Below are positions 31,385 through 41,883 of a stretch of DNA of 64,000 bases, in pieces (within the stretch, counting starts at the first letter, position 1; every line of letters starts with the position of its first letter). The translations under genes were made by a program, and so were the position numbers. Source of the DNA: Hyposmocoma kahamanoa (Eukaryota > Arthropoda > Insecta > Lepidoptera > Cosmopterigidae); contig NW_020653713.1 of the NCBI RefSeq assembly GCF_003589595.1, positions 5,513,405 to 5,577,404 of the forward strand. Reading direction: 5' to 3'. The notes under the pieces are model-generated. The model did not search any database. It saw only the letters and a list, made by a program, of their open reading frames with translations, and had not been told where the DNA came from.

Positions 31385-31760
31385 TTTATGATAAAAAGCG
31401 ACGGAACGAACAAGTCATGCGCCTGGTGGTAAACGATATGCCTGTCCATAACAGTTACAGTGCCACTCAGAGTTTTAAATCGCTTGAATTTACTACCACT
31501 GCGCTCGTCACCCTCATAGATATATAATTTGACAAGTTCCACGTGCCTGTAGTCTCACAAACTCACAGAAATAGGTAAGGTACTTTCGTGGACGAACTCT
31601 TTCACAAGTAGGGCTAGCACGATAGTGCGCGACTAGCGCGAGAGCGACATATAGCGCGGCATAGTGTTGTTCTCGCATAGACATGTCGCGCTTTATGTCG
31701 CTCTCGCACTAGTCGCGCCCTATCTTGCTAGCCCTAAAGGGACTCTACTGGTACTAAAAA
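31385..31760 (-). repeat. Rep-1 copy interrupted by a hairpin MITE
   Basis: Complement of the tail TATGATAAAAAGCGACGGAA, CGAACAAGTCATGCGCCTGG, CAGTGCCACTCAGAGTTTTA, then CGTGGACGAACTCTTTCACA up to 31608. After the MITE: AAGGGACTCTACTGGTACTA. The central GTCTCAGGG core has degraded to TATATC. Confidence 0.75.
31611..31734. mobile_element. 124-bp hairpin MITE nested in Rep-1
   Basis: The left arm starts GGGCTAGCACGATAGTGCGC and the right arm ends GCGCCCTATCTTGCTAGCCC. The arms are inverted repeats over about 48 bp each with few mismatches, leaving a short centre. TA at 31609-31610 and 31735-31736 is the target duplication. Almost the whole element can fold on itself. Confidence 0.85.
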
Positions 31761-32036
31761 TATATCACTCATCCGGTGTAAAAAAGGCATAACTATAGAG
31801 TGTAGAATTCTCCAGGATATAATAAATTATATGAAATTTTACATTTCAATTTTGTTCTTTGCTGCAACGACTCTCGCACCATATTATGAACATTTAGATC
31901 TTGAAACCACATTAACGTCTTTGTTTTCCTAATAAGTATACGTTAGGTTAGTTATACCATCTTTGTTTTACTAAGTGCGACTATAATTTATTTTTATACA
32001 TACAAACACATGTGCGCATTTGACCTCCGTCTCACC
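31761..32036. other. AT-rich spacer
   Basis: Nothing identified. Confidence 0.35.
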
Positions 32037-32160
32037 TGGTCGATGATGTAGCATGCCCACCTAAATAATACCTATTCATTCTCGCCTTGAAAAGATCCGA
32101 GTTATAGAGTTCAGGAATAAGTCCAGTGGCAGGAAATTCCACTCCCTAGCCGCTCGCAAT
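32037..32160 (-). pseudogene. LINE-P C-terminal fragment
   Basis: Minus strand: GCGAGCGGCTAGGGAGTGGA, ATTTCCTGCCACTGGACTTA, TTTTCAAGGCGAGAATGAAT, AGGTATTATTTAGGTGGGCA, matching 9100-9205 and 47290-47400. Encodes WN.LP...FK-type remnants with frame damage, then the 3' UTR start. Confidence 0.65.
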
Positions 32161-33219
32161 ATAAATATATATTTTATAAATAAAAATGTTTTCCACTTTA
32201 CTTATTACTTACACTCTGTATGGTTCAAACTAAAACAACAACCAAAGGTCGACTTAATCCAAAGCAAATTCAACTTAAAACTGTGAGTACACAGTTTGCT
32301 AAACGATCCCCAAAACAGCTTAGCCGAGATCGGGAGATATTCTTCATTCTTATTATTTTGGGTCGAGCCCTTGCAAGTTTGGGGAATCGACTTAACCTTT
32401 AACCTTAGGTTGAACTGATTAAAATAATAATATACATATTTTCTTAAAACAAGTATTTGCTATAATTATTAATACAAAGATCGAACACTCAGAAAAAACA
32501 TTCCTTCGATCCGGTCGGATTTGCTATCAAATTTATATTATTTACAGGAAAATCAAATGACTAATTAGTAGGTAACCTGACTGTTATCTACAACTGTCAG
32601 TTTCTTAACATTGAGAGACATCTAGCTGCCAAAAAAATAAATTTTCAGTACCTATATATATATCAATAGCGGGAAGATTTGACTGTCCAATTGGAAAATT
32701 CTGGATTGAGGAAATTTAAAGGCGTAGCCCAATTTATAGCGTAGTTATAAATTACGTCTGCATTGTATGTATTATACTAACCTTGCTTTTAAATTCTCGT
32801 ACTAACATACTATGGATATTTTTAATAGTCCGAAATAAAAAAAATATTATTATTATTAAGTTGTTCACCTTATATCATATGTATAATGATTCAACCGATT
32901 TGCAATAAAAGATTAACTACTTTATTACACAAAATAAAGTAGTTCCTTCTCGAAATATGCGACACGTGAAAGTGGTAAAACAGACGAAAAAGTTCCCAAT
33001 ATCAGGGATAGATAGCACGTTTCAGAAAAAATTGTGTCATAGTTTCCAGAATGTATTAACTCAGTTTTCTTTGGTTATGGCTTAACTTTATGCTTTTTGA
33101 CCATACCATTATATGGAACAATTTCCTCTGAACTTTCATCACGTCACAAACCGACGCCACCATTCAGCTTCTCTCTCTCTCTCTCTGTTTAAGGTTTCTG
33201 TAGTTAATTTGATATAATA
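32161..33219. other. Mostly unassigned; SINE-A scrap and (TC)n
   Basis: 32455-32525 is a SINE-A tail (AATACAAAGATCGAACACTC, CTTCGATCCGGTCGGATTTG). 33170-33186 is a TC repeat. The rest is AT-rich. Confidence 0.5.
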
Positions 33220-33832
33220 CTTAGAATAATAACGCATAGAATGATAGTTTCATATCAAACGAACTGTCACAAGTGAGGCAAAAATCAAATTCATGTAGGC
33301 TAGTTTTAGTAGTAGGTTAATTTTCGGTTTTAGTCATTGACTTACAATTATATGGACGTCGGGTCCGCGCTAAAAAGTGTCCGCACTTGTAAGGCGCTAA
33401 AATCGTATACAGAGCGCGACACTCTGCTTTAGTCTTCATTTGTTCTACGGACAGCGCGATACTGCGATGACATAACAATTTAAATTTCGAATAGGTTGAC
33501 TTGGGACATTTTTTTCGTGGTTTTTGTATTAGACCCGTTGTCCATTTATTTGTAAGTCAATGGTTTTAGTGAATATTTATATAAAAATACAAGTTGAAAC
33601 GCGTTACTTCCTTGTGGAATGTGATGTTATAGTATCTATTTTATGTTTGTCTGACGTATTTTTACACTCATTTATCGCACATTTCGTCATTTTTAGCTAA
33701 AATTCTTGAGCTGTTTGCGGTGCAAATTGACCTTGAGCACTGACGGCCCCGCTCGTGTAGGCCCTTTGGGAGCGCTTCAACTTGCCTCACTTATCGTGTG
33801 CGGACTAGGTTTCTATACGTTATTATTCTAAG
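33220..33832. mobile_element. Older TIR element (hAT-like) containing hAT-M copy 3
   Basis: Left end CTTAGAATAATAACGCATAG and the complement of the right end (CTTAGAATAATAACGTATAG) match at 21 of 22 positions. A second inverted pair, AAGTGAGGCAA (33273) and TTGCCTCACTT (33782), lies further in. The flanking 8-mers ATATAATA and ATATGATA differ at one base and fit an 8-bp duplication. Without the nested hAT-M it is about 377 bp. Confidence 0.7.
33335..33562 (+). mobile_element. hAT-M MITE, copy 3
   Basis: Exact 8-bp GTTTTAGT at 33327-33334 and 33563-33570. 228 bp. Near-identical to copies 5 and 6 in the other orientation. Confidence 0.95.
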
Positions 33833-33840
33833 ATATGATA

Positions 33841-34570
33841 ATACATTGAATATATTTATTCAACTATGTAAAACATAACCTCCAAAACTTCAAACTGGAC
33901 TATTTTAATTTTAGATTTCTAAGAATTGTAAACCCAAAACCAACTTTGTTCATGATATATTTTCACATATTTTACATAAACAGTCGCATACCATTTGTGT
34001 CAACAAAAAATTATATTATGGGAGTTCGCCATTGTTCTTTATATATTTTATTTGCTTTAAAACAAAAGTCAATTTATTAATGCTATTTTTTTCAATGCTG
34101 CCAAACATAGTGAATCAATGACTTGATTAATAGATATTAGATAGTTCGAAAGAGATCTCGAAGAGAGATCGAAAACTATAGAATAAATGTTGAAAATGTT
34201 TTTTTTTTTCAGTCATGTCTTCCTCTATTTTATTTATTGTCTATATTATTCCTTGTATTAGTGACGAGCATGTAACATCGTATTTTAAATTGTAACATAC
34301 AAATATTTATAATATGAAATACATTTAATTATATACTATTTTTAAATCGAAATAATTTTTAGATATATATAGTTTGATACAAGTTTCTGTGACAATGTGT
34401 TGTAATTCAGCCTGATATCAGAATGTACTTTCTAAATCTGAAACATCTTATATCGAGGTCTTGAAACGTTGGCAAGTATCCCTTTTATTCAAAATTGTCA
34501 CACAATGAAGAATAATCCGTTTTTTATACACAATAACACAGAAGGTTTTGTAACTTACCGCCTTGCATTC
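33841..34570. other. AT-rich sequence, nothing identified
   Basis: Unassigned. Confidence 0.35.
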
Positions 34571-34665
34571 CTTCATTATGCCTCAGGGTGTCGGGCGCAG
34601 CAGTAGTGCCGATGCGATTTAAAACTCTGAGTGGCACTGCAACTGTTATGGACAGGTGTAGCTTT
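34571..34665 (+). repeat. Rep-1 fragment
   Basis: CTCAGGGTGTCGGGCGCAG, GATGCGATTTAAAACTCTGA, GTGGCACTGCAACTGTTATG, GACAGGTGTAGC. Both ends truncated. Confidence 0.7.
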
Positions 34666-35068
34666 TATTTGTTTATTTATTTGCTTTTCACATATAGTCT
34701 TAAGTGTTATAGTACACAAACTTAGAACTATGGTAGGAACTACATGTGAGGGCGTAGCAAAATACACTTATGACATAATACATATTTTAACCAAGGTAAT
34801 ATAGATTAGAGTTTTATCGTATAACATTCATAAAATTTTCTCCTACACAATTGTTAACTTTGTTTAAGTCTTTTAATATTCATAATTTTAGAGTAATAAC
34901 AGTTTTATCGAACAGTGCTGTCGTCAATGAAATTAATATAAGAATAATTCAGATAATAAAATATATAAGCTAATGTCAACTTCTTATCTTAATCTTACAT
35001 CTATCTATCTATTTATCAAAATTCAATTCATTTATTTGCATTTTAAACCCTAAATTGTAAATTAGTGC
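34666..35068. other. AT-rich sequence, nothing identified
   Basis: Unassigned. Confidence 0.35.
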
Positions 35069-35134
35069 CTAGGAACCATTGACTTACAATTATATGGACG
35101 TCGGGTCCGCGCTAAAAACTGTCCGCACTTCTAA

Positions 35135-36540
35135 AGGCCCATTTAGATGGAGAGAGTTTCTCGTCTCGAACATACGATTATCGAAAGAATGTAAAAAAAC
35201 TTTCCTCGTCTAAACATTTGCGATTATCGACCGTCCACGTGAGCGATAATCTCCTCGCCTTTCAATATAACGTCTCCGTGTAAACAGAACTCGAAAGCAA
35301 AAATCGTATTTCGAGTTTCTGTGCCAGCCGTTTCTACCACGAGTGCAGCGCGCGAGGGTGTTTTGATTATCACTGCTTTTCTAAGACAAGAATTAATGGA
35401 ACAAGAGCGAAAAAAAAATTTCAAATAACGGTGAGTGAGTGAGTGCCTCTGTGGTCGAATATAGCGTGGGCAATATAGTATTTAGGGTGCTCTCGTAACG
35501 AATATGGCACTCCTTTCTAAATCCAGGATGAAAAGTCGTGCCCGCACTTTTCAAATAATGGCAAGTTGGGTATCGTTTTTGAGGTATTTGGGGGTGCTCA
35601 TTACGAACATAGCATTTATTTCTAAATCCAAGATGGCCGACACGACTTTTCAAGTAAATGTACTTTTCAATAAACACTCCTCACTAACTCCCCACTCACT
35701 CCCTACTCACTCCCTACTCACTCACTCACTCACTCACCACTCACTCACGCACTCACTCACTCACTCACTCACCCACTCACTCACAACTCACTCACTCACT
35801 CACCCACTCACTCACAACTCACTCACTCACTAACCACTCACACACTCACTCATCCACTCACTCATCACTCACTCACTCACCACTCACTGACTCACTCACC
35901 CCTCACTCACTCACTCACTCATCACTCACTCACTCAGTCACTCACCACTCACTCACGCACGCACGCACGCCCGCGCGCACGCACGCACGCACGCACTCAC
36001 TCACTCACGCACGCACTCACTCGCCCTATAAATTTATCATAATTGTCAGTTTTGTTTGTGTCAGTAGTTATATAATTTAAAAAAAAATGATAAATCAAAA
36101 TTATATTTCTATACAGTGCAATGAACTTAATATTATCAGCAGTTCCAAATTTGTATGATTTTTGCGTCATTTCGATATATCCATAGTCAATACCGCAGTA
36201 ATCACTGAACTCGAATGGCAATTCTCGCACTCAAAACGGTTCGAACCGATTTGTACGATAATCGTATGAACTTGAAAAAATGTCATACGAGATCGTGTTT
36301 AGACAAGTCGAAAACTCGTAAGCAAGAATCTCCTTACTACATATTTCTCCGTGTAAACAGTCGAGGAGGCGATTAAGTTGCTTACGAGTCTCGTATGACA
36401 TAATCGTAGGCGAGATTTTAGTTCTTGCCTGAATGTAAACATTATGATACGATAATCTTATGGCGATTATTGCTTACGAGAATCGCCTACGAGTTTTCGT
36501 CTCGAAGCGTGCGAGAAACTCTCTCCATCTAAATGGGCCT
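35135..36540. mobile_element. 1406-bp PIF/Harbinger-like element nested in hAT-M
   Basis: Perfect terminal inverted repeats of about 29 bp begin AGGCCCATTTAGATGGAGAG at the left; the complement ends at 36540. TAA at 35132-35134 and 36541-36543 is the target duplication; the other hAT-M copies show a single CTAAGGCGC at this site. TAA/TTA targets and AGGCC/GGGCC-type ends are typical of PIF/Harbinger elements. No transposase; the interior has an ACTC array and several sub-terminal ATTATCG/CGATAAT-like motifs. Non-autonomous. Confidence 0.85.
35685..36025 (+). repeat. ACTC/CTCACTCA microsatellite array
   Basis: About 340 bp of (ACTC)n with variants (ACTCACCC, GCACGCACGC), inside the Harbinger-like element. 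It creates a Ser/Leu/Thr/His-rich open frame on the + strand (to 35833) with no biological meaning. Confidence 0.9.
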
Positions 36541-36774
36541 TAAGGCGCTAAAATCGTATACAGAGCGCGACACTCCGCTTTAGTCTTCATTTGTTCTACG
36601 GACAGCGCGATACTGCGATGACATAACAATTTAAATTTCGAATAGGTTGACTTGGGACATTTTTTTCGTGGTTTTTGTATTAGACCCGTCGTCCATTTAT
36701 TTGTAAGTCAATGCTAGGAACATACCAACGCGTACATTATATATACCCTTCAAAGATTGTGATGACATTTAAAA

Positions 36775-36850
36775 ACATTTTAAATGTCACACTTACCATC
36801 AGACGCACGACTTGTTCGTTCCGTCACTTGATATTATAAAAAAAATCCAC
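36775..36850 (+). repeat. Rep-1 3' tail fragment
   Basis: CTTACCATCAGACGCACGAC, TTGTTCGTTCCGTCACTTGA, TATTATAAAAAAAA. Only the last 70 bases of the family. Confidence 0.75.
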
Positions 36851-36867
36851 GTCGAGTACGTAAGGTT

Positions 36868-37018
36868 TCTCAATTGTTACACATAGAAAATGAAAGTATT
36901 GTTTTGGAAACTACTCCCCGAGTATGTTTGTTTCACGGTCCCATTTAGTCATCCGTGACCATGGGACCTGTAAAGGGTTCGAAACTTTGGTTAGTTTGAA
37001 AAAACAATACGAAATTTA
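36868..37018 (+). repeat. PLE-like repeat, worn copy
   Basis: GTAAGGTTTCTCAATTGTTA, CACATAGAAAATGAAAGTAT, CATCCGTGACCATGGGACCT, GTAAAGGGTTCGAAACTTTG, TTTGAAAAAACAATACG. Same order as 30300-30612 but compressed. Confidence 0.5.
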
Positions 37019-37434
37019 GATTTAAAATAATAATTCATATCCTATATCTAGTACCAGCTAAAGAATTCCCTGTAGTTATGGAGTATGAGACATCTTTCAG
37101 TTCAAAATTAATTGTATAGAGATTTTGACCTACCCAAAGTAAAAATACTTGCAACTTTGAAAAAAATATCTAAGTTTATCTCTGCCTAATTACTATAAAA
37201 ATACGGCTAAGTGGCAAAATGATTTTTTGAGATATCATTAAAAACCTTAACCCAATTTTAGAATACTGAAATTGTTTAATGATATTACAGCTATGCATCG
37301 TTAAGATAAGTTCCGATAAGTCGAATACGTTAACTAATTTTTACTGTTTTTAAAACTGACATTTGACCATTTGGCACAGCCGTGTTTTTGTTAGTGGTCG
37401 GCAGAGCCAGAATCAGCTGGTCGTTCTTTTCGTT
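37019..37434. other. No identified features
   Basis: Unassigned. Confidence 0.35.
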
Positions 37435-37865
37435 AAGATGAAGAAGCGGGAAAAACTGTTTTGATGGATCAAATAGTTTAGGTATTTACTATTAAATAAC
37501 GATTTTACGAAAAATATACGAGACTGTGTTACACGATAGGATGGACTTTATAATAAAAATGTAAGAGGAATAAAATTATTTAAGAATTAAATGTCCAACC
37601 GTAAATAATTTTTATATGGAGATATTTTTCAGATTTTCCAGTTTTCAACAGAAGTTCTATTAGTTTTAAATTCACATTTATCCGTACATTTGAATATTGA
37701 TGGCGGTTTAACGACACGCCGTCGCGCTGTCTGCTGCCCCGTCAAATTTTGTCGCTCTGTTGTTATTTTATTTATATTAATTTATAGCGCGTGCATCGCG
37801 CGCCCCCCTTACCTCACTTCCTAAAATCTAGGCTTGCATTAAAATACGTCGCCTTAAGAACGATT
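37435..37865. repeat. Dispersed repeat W, copy 1
   Basis: Collinear with 53448-54130: GAAGCGGGAAAAACTGT, TACACGATAGGATGGACTTT, TTTTTATATGGAGATATTTT, GTTTAACGACACGCCGTCGC, CTAAAATCTAGGCTTGCATT, AAAATACGTCGCCTTAAG. CG-rich distal part. No coding. Ends not defined. Confidence 0.65.
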
Positions 37866-38158
37866 ATGGTGATTATTCCTTTAATATTAGCCTATAATAC
37901 TATTTCAAAACAGAATAAATAGCACGTTACTTAATTGAGCTTTAAAGTTAATGGATGTTTGTGCAATTGGACAATAATCCCATTAGACTAAGTAAGTTTG
38001 TTTTCTTACGGATAGAACAGTTGGGATTTTAGCTTTGCCCCGGGACTTCTGCGGTGTAAAAAGTGTTTTATATACGATATAATTACGGTCTATTTTGTAA
38101 CTGGTATTCATTCATGGTATGGAAAACCTATAAAACCTATAGGTTAGAAACCTATATA
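37866..38158. other. AT-rich spacer
   Basis: Nothing identified. Confidence 0.35.
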
Positions 38159-38362
38159 AGCTGCCTCAGTGGCTGAATGGTTACCAAGCTGGACTGCCAC
38201 ACAAAGGTCCCGGGTTCGATTACCGGGCCGGGAGAAACATTTGTATGGTCTACATTTATTTCTCTCGTGAGTTTGGGTGTAGTTTGTGGTTGTCTATGTG
38301 TGTGTCCATTCCTTAGTGCGGGGCCATGAGTGTGTGCGTTATATATTATTATTATTATTATT
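38159..38362 (+). mobile_element. SINE-2 copy
   Basis: CTGCCTCAGTGGCTGAATGG (A-box), TCCCGGGTTCGATTACCGGG (B-box), ATTTATTTCTCTCGTGAGTT, TGTGGTTGTCTATGTGTGTG, ending TATTATTATTATTA. Confidence 0.85.
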
Positions 38363-38479
38363 ATCAAACATATTTTTTTCTTCAACTTCATAATATGTAT
38401 ATGCTTATAGGTGGTTCAGAGTACAATCATCGACAAGTGAATTAGGAGTATTGTATATTCTCCACTTAGGGAACCAACC

Positions 38480-38570
38480 ACTAGGCAAATCTTGTATCGC
38501 AGGTGCCATAGACACACACCCGTGATACAGGCTTTCCTAGTATGGGGCTACGAGTGCGTGCATTATTATT
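38480..38570. repeat. SINE-2 tail fragments in inverted order
   Basis: CTAGGCAAATCTTGTATCGC followed by AGGTGCCATAGACACACAC (reverse), then GTGATACAGGCTTTCCTAGT, ATGGGGCTACGAGTG (forward): two SINE-2 3' pieces facing each other. Confidence 0.55.
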
Positions 38571-39180
38571 ATATTGTAAACAAATCAAATGTCATTTCTT
38601 AACTTTCAGAGAATTGTATATTATCTATATTGTCCGAATCATTTGTTTCAAATCCGATGTTCATTCAAATAGTATGATAGACGTGAAGATACCTTTTTGA
38701 AAATAAATTCCTACGACTACGGATTAGGATCGTGGATTTTTTTTTCAGTATATGGTAATGTGGCCATTACTGTGATTTGGTTTTGACGAGTAAGGGTGTT
38801 AGTTAAATTATATGCACATGGTACTTATCAACTTATGTCTCAGGGTAAAGTTCTGAGTACCACTGCAATTGTTTGAATAAAACAACATAAAATAATAAAT
38901 TAATAATAAAAAAAATATTAACAAACGGATGTATCCTTTGCGCAATGGTAACTTCCGTGCGTCCGCCTCTATCGTAATTAGTAACAAATGGACAGATCGT
39001 TGCGGTTAGAACGATACGTCTCGACGTCAAACGACGAATCGGATTAAACTAAAGGTAAAATGCCGCATTATGTGGAGATTGATTGATTTAAGCCGACTTA
39101 ATGCGGACCGGTGTAGTGCAACTCTAATTCCAAAGTTAAACCTTTCACTCAATGCTTACTAACAACTTAAAAGTCAGACG
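38571..39180. other. Mostly unassigned; Rep-1 scrap
   Basis: 38785-38873 is a deleted Rep-1 copy (GGGTGTTAGTTAAATTATAT, CAACTTATGTCTCAGGG, AAGTTCTGAGTACCACTGCA). The rest is unassigned. Confidence 0.5.
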
Positions 39181-39188
39181 TATTGAAT

Positions 39189-39416
39189 CATTGACTTACA
39201 AATAAATGGACGACGGGTCTAATACAAAAACCACGAAAACAATGTCCCAAGTCAACCTATTCGAAATTTAAATTGTTATGTCATCGCAGTATCGCGCTGT
39301 CCGTAGAACAAATGAAGACTAAAGCGGAGTGTCGCGCTCTGTATACGATTTTAGCGCCTTACAAGTGCGGACACTTTTTAGCGCGGACCCGACGTCCATA
39401 TAATTGTAAGTCAATG
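39189..39416 (-). mobile_element. hAT-M MITE, copy 5
   Basis: Exact 8-bp TATTGAAT at 39181-39188 and 39417-39424. 228 bp, uninterrupted. Provides the empty site for the Harbinger-like insertion in copy 4. Confidence 0.95.
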
Positions 39417-39424
39417 TATTGAAT

Positions 39425-39964
39425 GTAAAATACAGTATTAGTGAAGCTCATTGTTTAAAAATCTCGTCCAATGAAGTAGTGCCGCTTTGCCTATTTAAGC
39501 CGCCAAGCAATCACATTACTATGTTTTTTTTTTATTTAAGGAAACAAACAGTCATCAACAGACAAGTAATAAATCAAAATTGATATACGTACAGACCTAG
39601 AGTTCTATTAACAAAAACTAAAATAAGATAATGAGCGAAACAACATCACAAGCAAGAAAAAGAAGAATGTTGTAAAAAATAAGAAAAATTAAAAACGTAA
39701 ATAATTAACGCTACTTAATTACATGTACAAAAGTACATGTAATTAAATTAAGTACACTACATTTCATACTAAATAATTATATCACTAGATTTTTGTTGTT
39801 AAAATAAAGCTTCTCTTACCCCTACCCTATAACCTCGTATTCTAGTTGATGAACGTATCTATACAATGTATATATTCCTGATTTAGTGTTGACGTTACTA
39901 GTAGGTAATTGTACATTGAACCACCATTTGTTATCTATAATTATATGCTACTGTAATGCGTAAC
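39425..39964. other. AT-rich sequence with a 14-bp palindrome
   Basis: TTAATTACATGTAC at 39715-39728 and its exact complement at 39733-39746, loop AAAA. Nothing else identified. Confidence 0.45.
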
Positions 39965-40195
39965 TGTTTAATAATAATAATATATAACGCACACACTCTT
40001 AACGCCCCGCACTAGGGAAATCCTGTGTCGCGGGTGCCATGGACACACACATAAACAACCACAAATTACACCGAAACTCACGAGAGAAATATATGTAGGC
40101 TATACAAATACTTCTCGCGGCCCCGGATTTGAATCCGGGACCACTGAGTGGCAGTACAGTATGGAAACGTTTGCCACGAAGCGAGGTAGGCATTG
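39965..40195 (-). mobile_element. SINE-2 copy
   Basis: Complement of tail to head: AATAATATATAACGCACACA, CCCGCACTAGGGAAATCCTG, CTCACGAGAGAAATATATGT, then CGGATTTGAATCCGGGACCA (altered B-box) and a damaged head. Confidence 0.8.
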
Positions 40196-40287
40196 CAAAA
40201 AAAATGTTTGTCGACGTCATAAAAAAAAATATAAAGGAAATTACGTTATTATTAATTTGGTTGAATAAATTACATTATTATTAATTA

Positions 40288-40445
40288 CAGGCATATGAGA
40301 CTTGTCAACTTATGTCTCAGGGTGACGAGAGCAGTGGCAGTGCTCCTCAGGTCATTGTGAATAAAATCTCCGTGCTGCACTGCATCCGTCATGGACAGAC
40401 GTGTCGCCACTAGGCGCAGGACTTATTCGTTCCGTCATTTGTTAT
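40288..40445 (+). repeat. Rep-1 copy
   Basis: CAGGCATATGAGACTTGTCA, ACTTATGTCTCAGGGTGACG, AGAGCAGTGGCAGTGCTCCT, GTCATGGACAGACGTGTCGC, GACTTATTCGTTCCGTCATT. Ends where TIR-Z copy 3 begins. Confidence 0.8.
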
Positions 40446-40624
40446 CGGACACGTAATTCGGGCCACTTAGCATTATCAGTATCAAATGCCCTAAGCTTAA
40501 ACAATGTTTGATTGATCAAAAACTATTAAGTAATTTTGAAACTAGTATACTAAACGTCTTTTCCATAAATCCTTCTTGGAAAAGCCCTGACAAAAATGCG
40601 CGGTGGCTCGAATTATGTGTCCGG
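40446..40624. mobile_element. TIR-Z copy 3
   Basis: CGGACACGTAATTCGGGCCA and TGGCTCGAATTATGTGTCCG are inverted ends. Internal AGCTTAAACAATGTTTGATT and GATCAAAAACTATTAAGTAA show the uninterrupted site corresponding to 4950-5138. 179 bp. Confidence 0.8.
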
Positions 40625-41512
40625 AAGTATATTTACATTATTCATTAGAATGTAATACGTTATTAATTGTTAGCTAAGACTGATTAGATGTTGAAATTTT
40701 TGGATTACAGAAGCATAAATCTTTACTTTTTACAGTGTACAAAGATTTGTTAACGAAAAATTGAAATCACCCATTGAGGTAAAACCGCGATGAGCTATTA
40801 CGAACTCCAAATGACGGAAATTTCAATTACCGGTGGATAGAGCTGCTGAGTGTGGAAATGAAAGGGAAATTCCATAAAAGTGAATTCTGAGCTTTTTATC
40901 TTATGCTTGGTATAAAAGTCGTCGTATTTACATTACTGATTATGCGTGGAAAATTTTGTTTGGTCATGACAAAAATAAATTTACTAATATCTTGCATTTT
41001 CAGTATGAACTACCCTAAGCACTTTATACTTTATAGTTACTACGTAACAGATACAACACTCTCATTCGTCTGGATTCCACACAATTTTGATTCAAAGTGT
41101 ATTTAAGTATATATAGCATTTAAGTTTATTTGAAAAGATCAATCCCTAGGCCGTCTTGCTCATTCTTCTCGGGGAGTTCAGCGTAGTGAACGAGCAGTAG
41201 CTTAAAAACGACGTTTTCAAGTGTAAACATTTTACCTATGTAATAAATGATTATTTGACTTTGTCTTTGATACAAAATCGAAAATACTTACGCTATAATA
41301 GCGTACTAAATCTGAAAACGGCGCTCACTACGAGGAAAAAGGAACCTAAGCACGCGCTCAGAGAGGTGAAAATAACGTTGCCTACCGTGTGCTGTCGCGT
41401 GGAGCCGAAAGCTCATAAATGAAGGGCTTGTATGAGCGCTTGTGCCGACGTCGGTACACTCAGCGGTAGGTACTAATCGCGTAACCTTGAGCAGGTGACG
41501 CAGCCCTGCCTA
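40625..41512. other. No identified gene
   Basis: A 67-residue frame at 40903-41106 is hydrophobic but unrecognised. 41330-41480 is CG-richer. Unassigned. Confidence 0.35.
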
Positions 41513-41600
41513 AGCTTATATAATGTTTAATTAATCAAAAACTATTGTGCAATTTTGAAGCTGGTATACTAAACAGCATTTCTTCACGTCCTTTTTTTAA
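41513..41600 (+). repeat. TIR-Z internal fragment
   Basis: TAAGCTTATATAATGTTTAA, TTAATCAAAAACTATTGTGC, AATTTTGAAGCTGGTATACT match the TIR-Z interior; the ends are absent. Confidence 0.6.
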
Positions 41601-41602
41601 TA

Positions 41603-41850
41603 ATAATAATAATAATAATTAATTATGTTACACAACATCATAATCCGTTGCTCTGATCCTAAAGTAAATAACTGAAGCACTTGTGTTATGGAAATAGGAA
41701 ACAACGACGGTACCACAAACACCCAAATCCAAGAAAATATAAAAATGTTACTTTTTCTACATCTACCCGGCCGGGGATCGAACCCAGCACCTCAGAGATG
41801 GCGACACCATTAAAACCGGTGTGCAAGCCACACCGGAGAACACGGAGGTC
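41603..41850 (-). mobile_element. SINE-3 copy, near full length
   Basis: Complement of tail to head: AATAATAATAATAATTAATT, ATAATCCGTTGCTCTGATCC, CACTTGTGTTATGGAAATAG, ACCCGGCCGGGGATCGAACC (B-box complement), CAGAGATGGCGACACCATTA, and the complement of the A-box region near 41830. tRNA-derived. Confidence 0.8.
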
Positions 41851-41883
41851 ATAAAATTTTCCGTCAAAGGTCCTTGTTGATGA

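Larger units (their letters stand above)
35077..36713 (+). mobile_element. hAT-M MITE, copy 4, split by a 1.4-kb element
   Basis: Outer ends are CATTGACTTACAATTATATG and the complement, flanked by exact 8-bp CTAGGAAC at 35069-35076 and 36714-36721. Positions 35077-35134 and 36541-36713 together make a normal copy of about 228 bp. Confidence 0.95.

Noticed and set aside
30937..31542. 201-residue open frame on the - strand
   Set aside because: It runs through a Rep-1 copy into old repeat DNA, has no domain, and its composition fits translated repeat sequence.
35504..35833. 109-residue Thr/His/Ser/Leu-rich frame
   Set aside because: Translation of the ACTC microsatellite.
35685..36025. CRISPR-like regular repeat array
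   Set aside because: Simple 4-base microsatellite without spacers, in a eukaryotic transposon.
38159..38245. Possible tRNA gene (A- and B-box with arm-like sequence)
   Set aside because: The same sequence recurs at least nine times with a common non-tRNA body, so it is the head of a SINE.
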